From NCBI GenBank assembly GCA_038277395.1, contig CM076192.1, positions 55,413,119-55,477,118 on the forward strand: a DNA stretch of 64,000 nt, given 5' to 3'. Of this stretch, positions 57,720-64,000 are shown in pieces (within the stretch, counting starts at the first letter, position 1; the number at the start of each line of letters is the position of its first letter). A program made the translations under genes and the position numbers. Origin of the DNA: Dryocosmus kuriphilus. Its lineage: Eukaryota > Arthropoda > Insecta > Hymenoptera > Cynipidae. The notes beneath the pieces were generated by a model. It was given only the letters and a program-made list of their open reading frames with translations, made no database searches and was not told the DNA's origin.

Positions 57720-59088
57720 TCACATTGATGGTTGAGTGTGGTGAACATTGGCAGTATCTATAGAGTTGGTCAAAGAATTAGAAAAAGGTAAGCTGAGTGG
57801 ATTCAAGGTGGAAGAGTTGGTAGGTTTCGTTGGATAGGAAGCAGTTTCTGTGGAGCTAGGTAATGGTTTGTTATCCTGGGAAGGTAAATGTAGCATGGTA
57901 TGATGCATTCCGCTACAGTTCTGGCACCGCTTTGCAGAATTACAACTGCGCAGCATATGTTTTCCCAGGCAGTTGAAACACAGAGTGTGTTTTCGTACCA
58001 AATCCTTCCGCTGTTTAACATCCTTACTTCGGAAATGCGGGCAAAAAATAATGGAATGCTTACCTGAGCATAAAGAGCACGACAACTCTCTGAGAGTAGC
58101 ATTATGAGCATGGGTCGTTTGTCCACCTCTCTTACCCTTTTGAATACGAGTACTATCCTTGGAAGAAGATAACCCAGTCCTAGAAGAGGCCATGTTCTCC
58201 ACGGCTTCCAGCGTGTTGACCTTGCCCGTTAAAAACTGGTTGAGCGATTCGAATGTAGGCTGGTTATCTGAAGGTCCCAGTTGGTCCTCCCATGCCTTGC
58301 GAGTGGTTGCATCCAACCGTTGAGCTGTCATATAGACAAGTAAGTCGTCCCACGTATCCGTAGGGCGATCCAATGACGTCAAGGCTCCTACGATTTCACA
58401 GGTGTCATTGAGCAAAGAGCGAAGTTCTATTGAGCTTTCTCGACTCATTGATTTGAGAGAGAACAACTTTACGAGATAACTGTTCACCAACAATCGAGTA
58501 CTGTCATACCGTTTCACTAAGGTCTGCCAGGCCCTTTCGAAATTATCTCCAGTAGTCGGAATGCTGGCGATCAGTTGAGCGGGTTTCACCAGTCACACTC
58601 ACTTTAAGGTAATGTAGCTTCTGAACAGTAGGCAAGTCTGTGTCTTTCCGCACCATTGAATCAAACAGGTCACGGAATGTAGCCCACTCCGTATACACGC
58701 CGGAGAATTTAGGTAGTTCTAACCGAGGAAAGGATTTCTGTTTGTTCGCAACCATAGATGTTTCAACAGTCTCCTTTTTTGCAGCATGGACTTCGAACTT
58801 GTCTAAATAATCCATAAAGTAGGACTTAGTACACAAGTATTTCTCCTCGCAGATATTATAGTAATCCTCGACAAAATAAGGCAGCTCCTTATTTTGTTTT
58901 CGTACTAATATCAACTGATCGTTGTTTGCGGAATACTTGTCCCAAGTTTTTTCTAAAATAGCTAAACGTGCAAGAACTTGATTCTTGGTAATATTATCTT
59001 TACCAAGTTTCCGAAGATTCGTGGAGGCATTACATATTGTTTCAAAAATACCCCTCTGAATTTCGATAGTACCCTCTACCGAGGCCAT
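57720..59088 (-). pseudogene. gag: BEL/Pao gag with one frameshift
   Basis: Capsid/nucleocapsid polyprotein. The ATG at 59088 (MASVEGTIEIQRGIF) opens 181 codons with LPKFSGVYTEWATFRDLFDS, typical of BEL gag. Near 58590 the frame shifts by one base after VTGE, and the text continues PAQLIASIPTTGDNFERAW to a C-terminal cysteine region (CSLCSGKHSIIFC, CFNCLGKHMLRSC, CQNCSGMHH). A TGA at 57722-57720 follows. The next codon starts pol in the same frame. Confidence 0.9.
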
Positions 59089-59583
59089 CTTAAAAAAAAA
59101 AAGGAAAGGTTCTAGTTGCTTGCGTTGAAAAAAGAATTACTAATAAGAATGTCCAGTCTATTACTTTCTATAGAAACTCGAAGTGACAGTTCACGTGCAC
59201 GAGGTAGCCGAAGAGAAACAACTGCAGAAATGAAGTAAACAAGAGGTGAGATTCGTACGAAAAAGGAATGTATCGGTAAGGTCTATGGTACACTCAGTAG
59301 TGTGAGTCACGTTCTATAGTGGCTACCGCCCGCTCCCCTCGACCCAACACTCCCGATCGCTCAGTGCTCCTACCTCTGTCTCCTTTCCTGACGTCATACC
59401 ATTGTCCAGTCTGCAGCTGCTATTTTGTCTAATGAAGCGGCTCGAACTGGAAATAGCCGGTTCAACACCGAAAAAGGACGCTAAGATTCGTAATTTGTTC
59501 TTTTTGTAAAAACTGCACTTTTTCACTTTTTGCACACGATTTTTTTTTTATATCACCATCGCGATCCGGCTCGAAGGACCAAA

Positions 59584-60016
59584 TGTTTGGAATTCAAACT
59601 AGAAAAAAAATGATCCGATGATGAAATTCGGCAGGAAGGGTGATAAATAATGCTACATTTATCATAGAAACAATTAAAAGGTTTATTGTACCTATTTTCC
59701 ACGTGAAAATTAGATACCTAGAAAAGCTTGTATAGTATAATCCGTAGTAGGCGACACAGTTATCCTTGTTACTGATTAATTATAAAGAAAAGGAGTAAAT
59801 TTAGTAATGAAATTACAGGGAATGGTTACGTTCGTACATAGATGTGACTCGGACCGTGCGTTGAGCAGTACTAACTGTCCGCCCACCCCTCCAGGTACTC
59901 GGTCCCCCAAAAGGGTGAGAGCACAGATACACCAGGGCCGTACGCGATCCGAGATCACGCGCGGCCGCGACAGAAAACATCGAATAAGAACTATGTGAAC
60001 GAAAATATCTCCAACA
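59584..60016 (-). repeat. BEL/Pao 5' LTR
   Basis: 433 bp. It is followed on the minus strand by a probable primer-binding site at 59566-59583. I do not assign the tRNA. Confidence 0.95.
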
Positions 60017-60021
60017 AGTAG

Positions 60022-60330
60022 GAAGGGTTTGATGTTCGGCGATTTATACTTCAAAAGTATAGTATAGTGTGAAATTGCAATAGAGTCAACGCAAGCGGAA
60101 AGTTTTTAAAAAATTATTTGGTAAACATTTTTTTTACTGTATTAGCTCCAAATAGTTTCGCGACATACCCCTATAGCGGTGTATTACCGAGTGTTGTCGA
60201 CATAGGCCCAGCAAAAAATATCAACTGCAATATAGATTTAAGTGTTGTAGACGATCCCTCCTCTGATCATAACCCGGTTATAATTACATTAGATAATAAT
60301 CTTGACTTAGAGTAGCAAAAACCAGATCTT
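60022..60330 (+). pseudogene. D ORF2 endonuclease, second part
   Basis: Resumes with RKGLMFGDLYFKS (family YGDFNAKN; the Phe-Asn change alters the catalytic block), then PSVVDIGPAKNINCNIDL and PSSDHNPVIITL near 60260. Joins 52894-53246 when BEL and one AGTAG are removed. Confidence 0.8.
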
Positions 60331-60639
60331 CTAAACTATAAACTAGCAAATTGACCCAAAATGCATAATACTATAAATTCCGGACTGATCCTTGAAGGAA
60401 ATTTGAAAACTACAAATGATGTAGACAAAAGTGTTGACCTGCTAGTTGGTATCGTCCCTCGTGACACAGGATAGGCGGCATATCAGTTATCTCTGTTCCA
60501 CGTACCTCCACCATAATCCCCGCGGCTCACACTCCCGTCATCTATCTCTTCCTATCCTTCGAGAAAAAAAACCCTCTCTCCGTATCAAATAAAAAAACAC
60601 AGACCGTAACAACCTGGAAAATGCAAACTTTTTCCAGCT

Positions 60640-61025
60640 AGTTATCGTCCAATTAGTTCTAATCCCGGCCAAAACGATTTAGGCCAAGAAGAAATGCAGT
60701 TCAACAATTAATTAAAATTACTAGTACTATCAGCTCAACCTTCAATAGAAACATGTCAACGGCAATGATTTTACTAGATCTGGAAAAGAGCTTCAATACT
60801 GTTTGGCATCAGGGTCTAACCTTTAAACTGGATAAACTTAATTTGTCAATCCATATAATAAAAACCGTTCAAAACTATCGCAAAAATAGGAAATTTTTAG
60901 TCACAGTTAATGGGCAGAAATCTATAGAAGAAGAAATAGCAGCAGGAGTCCCGCTATGGCCCATACTCGGCCCGGTCCTCTTTTTATTTTATATTAATGA
61001 TATGCCGATCCTGATAGGTATTAGT
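60640..61025 (+). pseudogene. D ORF2 reverse-transcriptase remnant
   Basis: STAMILLDLEKSFNTVWHQGL (Asp of the palm conserved), IAAGVPLWPILGPVLFLFY (the usual PQGS is PLWP here) and INDMPILIGIS. The sequence then changes to unrelated text at about 61025, just before the expected FADD block. The block between 60465 and 60640 does not match the family. Confidence 0.78.
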
Positions 61026-61950
61026 CCTGTCAAATTAGACGATTTTTGGCCCTTTTTGGGCCAAAATTCGTGTTCTTTTTCATTTATACGTGGATTAAGG
61101 AAAACGAGTGCTTCGAAGAGAAAAAGTTTTCAAACAAAAGTCGTAGAGCGGGAAATTTCCATACACGCAGAAAAACAAAATGTAAAATTGACTGATCCAG
61201 AAATGTAGATTGTTTTAGGTATCTTCAACTGTAAAAACTGCTGTGAATGAGGGGGAAAAAATGTCAAAATTACTTAGCGTTCCGTAAATGTCACGGTAAA
61301 ATTACAGGGAACTTAACTCTCATTAGTTAGTTCAATAAACCTCTATCCAGCACTATTAAGTACAGTCAGACTTGTACCATTTACTGAACCGCGATTACAG
61401 TAGTCATGCAGTGGACGTTATAGCTGGATCGGTAGATTTAACTGACCCGTTTGGCTTGCTCAACTCCCGCCGCTCGTTCCCAAAATCGTATCACCATAAC
61501 CTCCGCGCGAACCACGTGACATGTATTCATGACTCTATCTGTGGATTGCATGACCCCAGAAAACATTTATTTTTCACATACCTTTTGCAGTCGCCACATT
61601 ACTTCCACTCACCGATGAAGGGGTTTGTTAATTAATTAATAACTCCTTTTTGTGTATCAAAAATTCCTCGATCGCGTTTGGGCGTGCGTATGTAATTGCT
61701 AAGGCGGCCAAAGAACGAACGTGTGCGTGAACGAGTGTGAGTGCGTCTCGGCCGTGACAGCTAACTGTAGATGACTCGTAGCAACAGTGTTGTGTATGTG
61801 AACTCGTGTGTAAGCAGTCGTCGCACACCTAATATTTTAAGTTTTTGGCATCAGCTAATTTTTAGCAAAAACAGTTAACGTAATCGCAATGATAAAATAC
61901 TCATGTATACGTAAAAATGCATTTCGGAATTAAGTTGTAGATCACAACTC
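61026..61950. other. Unassigned region after D
   Basis: Contains a TTGGCCC-TTTTT-GGGCCAA hairpin at 61045-61065 and some moderate-length open stretches without recognisable domains (for example 61372-61635). It may include an unknown insertion in D. No gene is supported. Confidence 0.4.
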
Positions 61951-62022
61951 TTGTAATAGTGTAGTGGTTAGGATTATTGACTTGCGTGCTTAGGATTATG
62001 CGTTCGAATCCCCCCGTTGCGT
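61951..62022 (+). repeat. tRNA-like sequence, possible SINE head
   Basis: TAGTGTAGTGGTTAGGATTA (A-box-like) followed about 45 bp later by GCGTTCGAATCCCCCC (good B box). This is the spacing of an internal RNA polymerase III promoter. The arms do not fold into a full acceptor stem by eye, so a tRNA-derived SINE or tRNA pseudogene is more likely. Confidence 0.5.
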
Positions 62023-62479
62023 GCGAAATTGTAATTGTAATATAAGCGTTGAAGATTACAACTACCGGTAAATTGTAGGTATATCCGAAAATATATAAAT
62101 AAATAAACCGCATGCTTAATTATTTATTATTTTTTTACAATAATTTTTGCAATTTATAGTGCCGCATAAAATAAAGTATATACCTTTCATTTTCCTTTAT
62201 AGTATATACCGATTAAGTAAGTCAGAGGAGTTTAGCTGAAACGTCAAAAAAACAGGATATTCCGTGAGTGCAGCATCTAGGCACAGTGCAGAATAGCGAC
62301 TGGATCGGTAAAATCTACTGATCCGCAAGTCAGCACCACTTGAGAATTCGTACAGATAACAACCAATGGCGGTCATATTTAGTGGCCTATTCTTGTAAAA
62401 TCTGCTGAACTGGCTTGTTGCCAATATAAGTACTTGGAAGTTCAGTAGAATTTACCCGGATTTCAGTCAAATATACGGT

Positions 62480-62646
62480 TCCTTTTTTTGCGTGTACAAA
62501 TACCTTTCCTAGTGGTACCCAAACTATCAAGATCATGCATAGTGGGGATTGATGTATTGAATCAATACAGAACCAAAATCGACCTGGACACAAAAACACT
62601 GACCTTCCCTTACTTGAATGGGCGGCCCTGCATTAAAACGGTGCGC
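62480..62646 (+). pseudogene. pol: Gypsy protease C-terminal fragment
   Basis: Reads IPFLVVPKLSRSCIVGIDVL followed by YRTKIDLDTKTLTFPYLNG, the C-terminal half of a retropepsin with the hydrophobic-Gly-Ile-Asp segment that follows the flap. The N-terminal catalytic Asp-Thr/Ser-Gly is not seen. Confidence 0.7.
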
Positions 62647-63414
62647 CCGAATTGAGCCAACAGTCAACCACCCTACCTTTTCTCGTCCCGAATTGAGCTA
62701 ATCTTTCAGACAGGTAGCCAAGGGACAAGGCCGGCCTCCTCCACTACGTGGTCCCCCACTACGCTATCCGAATGCCTATTGTCCTTTGTACAATTAGGAA
62801 TATAATATTCAAATATTGAATTTTTGAAAGCTTAATATTATTTTTAAAGTGTTTTTATGCATTTTAAAGAATCAATTTGGCCATTACCAAGTGTCTGAAG
62901 ATAGAAGTACCCCACATCCCTCAACCCCTTTTCCAGCTGGCTAATAATATTTTTAACTTATTAACGCAAATAACATCCCTCAACCCCTTTTCCAGCTGGT
63001 TAATAATATTTTAAACTTATTAACCAAATAACATCCCTCAACCCCTTTTCCAGCTGGTTAATAATATTTTTAACTTATTAGTGCAAATAACTTCAACAAC
63101 GCATACCAATACAATATAGTTACAAAATAAGTTAAACGTTCCTAAACAGTGCGTTTTTTTTTTTTTAGAACATCATGACCTAGAGACAACTTTCACATAC
63201 AATTACAGGACTATCATGATCATTGACGAATTAGGTCATTAACAGATTTATATAGGATTGAGTATAAAGGAACAGATTCTCTCCACTGAGGGGAAATACG
63301 TTCGGCGCAAAAATGGGGGTATGCGGCGTTAACTCTCCTTTGGCTCAATTCGGACCAAAAATAAAAGAGGCCCTGGAATGCAAAATTCAAATACTGACCG
63401 TTGGCTCAATTCGG
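62647..63414. mobile_element. 768-bp non-autonomous TIR element in the Gypsy copy
   Basis: Ends are CCGAATTGAGCCAACAGTCA and the inverse of CCGAATTGAGCCAACGGTCA. A 6-bp duplication GTGCGC flanks it (62641-62646, 63415-63420). Further copies of the terminal motif lie just inside each end (62685-62700 and inverted at 63338-63351). The interior has three 59-bp tandem repeats and no transposase. Length of the duplication is ambiguous (6-8 bp), so the superfamily (hAT-like or other) is open. Confidence 0.8.
62915..63090. repeat. Three tandem copies of a 59-bp unit
   Basis: Units start at 62915, 62974 and 63032 with CATCCCTCAACCCCTTTTCC and end in AACTTATTA-N-CAAATAA. The second copy is 58 bp. They sit inside the TIR element. 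Confidence 0.95.
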
Positions 63415-63420
63415 GTGCGC

Positions 63421-64000
63421 CCCATTAAAATCACAAAGGAAGATAACTTTACACAATCCGGCACAGATGGAAAGATAAATCAAATACATAATATGGAAAT
63501 GTTAGAAGAAATTTATCAAGAACAAGAAAAATCACCAAGAACAACGAACTCAGAAAATATCGACATTGAATGGCAAGAGATAGAAGAGAAAATAAAAGAG
63601 AACGAAGAGTTAGACCCAGATATAAAAAAGTCACTCAAAGACCTTTTATGGAAATATAAAAGAGTGTTTAGAAAACAGCCAGGATTACTTACGTCAAACG
63701 AGCACATCTTAAAAGTAAAAGAGGGACAACCCTTCGTAGGTAGAGTTACCCAGTACCAATGGCCTACAGAGAAAAAGTCGACCTTGAGATACAGAGAATG
63801 TTTGACACGGGCATCATTGAGAGATCTTACAGCCCCTTCATAAATCCAATCGTCCCAGTAATAAAGAAGGGTGGGACGGTAAGATTATGCCTGGACGCCA
63901 GGAAGCTAAATGAGATCCTCATTGAAGACTGGGAATGCCCTGAACCAGCAGAGGTGCTATTTCAAAAATGCCGAGGAATGAATATAATGTCAAATCTGGA
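63421..64000 (+). pseudogene. pol: Gypsy reverse transcriptase, N-terminal part
   Basis: A linker with many acidic and lysine residues leads to LKDLLWKYKRVFRKQPG (typical pre-RT text), then a one-base frameshift near 63757. In the next frame: AYREKVDLEIQRMFDTGIIE, SYSPFINPIVPVIKKGG, VRLCLDARKLNEIL and CRGMNIMSNLD, ending at the first catalytic Asp at the window edge. Ty3/Gypsy by these blocks. Confidence 0.85.

Larger units (their letters stand above)
53247..60016 (-). mobile_element. BEL/Pao LTR retrotransposon, 6770 bp
   Basis: Two 433-bp LTRs (53247-53679 and 59584-60016) that I could not tell apart by eye, each TG...CA, flanked by the 5-bp duplication AGTAG (53242-53246, 60017-60021). 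On the minus strand: 5' LTR, primer-binding-like TTTGGTCCTTCGAGCCGG, gag, protease, reverse transcriptase, RNase H, integrase, purine tract AAGGTGGGCGGAAA, 3' LTR. No envelope gene. Inserted in the endonuclease of D. Confidence 0.95.
52690..61040 (+). mobile_element. Jockey-like element D (family of E), split by BEL/Pao
   Basis: The ORF1 C-terminus at 52695-52870 (DFCELLIELDELNNICDLG) parallels E ORF1 (SDFCELTEELKKLNNIC). ORF2 endonuclease text at 52894-53246 resumes at 60022 after the BEL element. Reverse-transcriptase text ends abruptly near 61020. The copy is degenerate, with deletions around 60465-60640. Confidence 0.8.
62400..64000 (+). mobile_element. Ty3/Gypsy LTR element fragment, runs off the window
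   Basis: Protease end (62480-62646) and reverse transcriptase start (63421-64000) are on the same strand, interrupted by a TIR element at 62647-63414. Removing that insertion and one 6-bp duplication joins GRPCIKTV to RPIKITKED in frame. No LTR is seen inside the window. The 5' part before 62400 is unrecognisable. Confidence 0.8.

Noticed and set aside
53247..60016. Endogenous retrovirus with envelope
   Set aside because: No envelope-like frame lies between integrase and the 3' LTR. The element is a plain BEL/Pao retrotransposon.
61047..61063. A fifth histone 3' stem-loop
   Set aside because: GGCCC-TTTTT-GGGCC has a 5-bp stem and lacks the 6-bp stem with TTTC-type loop and A after it. No histone coding text precedes it.
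62915..63090. CRISPR-like repeated units
   Set aside because: The three 59-bp copies are directly adjacent with no unique spacers, in an animal-type genome, inside a TIR element. It is an ordinary tandem repeat.
1..64000. Histone H2A and H2B genes
   Set aside because: I looked for H2A/H2B-type text on both strands and found none, so the cluster here is only H1, H3 and H4.

Overview
The window looks like repeat-rich, AT-rich animal nuclear DNA, most likely from an insect. The evidence is replication-dependent histone genes (H1, H3, H4) with canonical 3' stem-loops, embedded in Jockey-type non-LTR retrotransposons, a BEL/Pao element, a Ty3/Gypsy fragment, a mariner and a Tc1-like element. I cannot name the species. 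I see no intact host protein-coding gene: all four histone copies are damaged, and nearly every other reading frame belongs to a transposon.

The layout is dominated by a large inverted repeat. Bases 1-16820 reappear in reverse orientation at 33939-51172, with many substitutions and small indels between arms. Each arm, read outward from the centre, holds: a 5-kb Jockey element (A2); histone H4; an older non-LTR fragment (H) split by a 4.5-kb Jockey-like element (E) flanked by a 14-bp target-site duplication; a Jockey-like element (B) split by a Tc1-like transposon that is itself split by a 530-bp MITE; and a second copy of the A family (A1). The left arm runs off the window start. The right arm starts immediately after a 500-base N gap, exactly at the first base of A2.

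The centre (16821-33438) holds the H3 pseudogene with its promoter, an internally deleted mariner, diverged tandem repeats, a fragment of family H, a degenerate Jockey-like element (C), a tRNA-like sequence, a truncated H1 pseudogene, a 146-bp-period repeat and a smaller 3-kb nested palindrome that ends at the gap.

H4 (minus) and H3 (plus) were a divergent pair. A2 carries a 13-bp target-site duplication (AATGATTTTTGCA) at both ends and inserted into their shared promoter, leaving the H4 TATA-like box about 5 kb from the H4 coding region. Removing it restores a spacer of about 244 bp with a CATAAAA box 70-77 bp before each start codon.

Right of the palindrome (51173-64000): the 5' end of A1, a region of unclear origin, a degenerate Jockey-like element (D) split by a 6770-bp BEL/Pao element with 433-bp LTRs that look identical and a 5-bp duplication (AGTAG), a second tRNA-like sequence, and a Ty3/Gypsy pol fragment split by a 768-bp element with terminal inverted repeats and three 59-bp tandem repeats.

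I found no CRISPR array, operon, rRNA or convincing functional tRNA. The strongest observations are the promoter-splitting insertion, the palindrome and its possible assembly origin, the fold-back element beside the gap, and the small TIR element inside the Gypsy copy.
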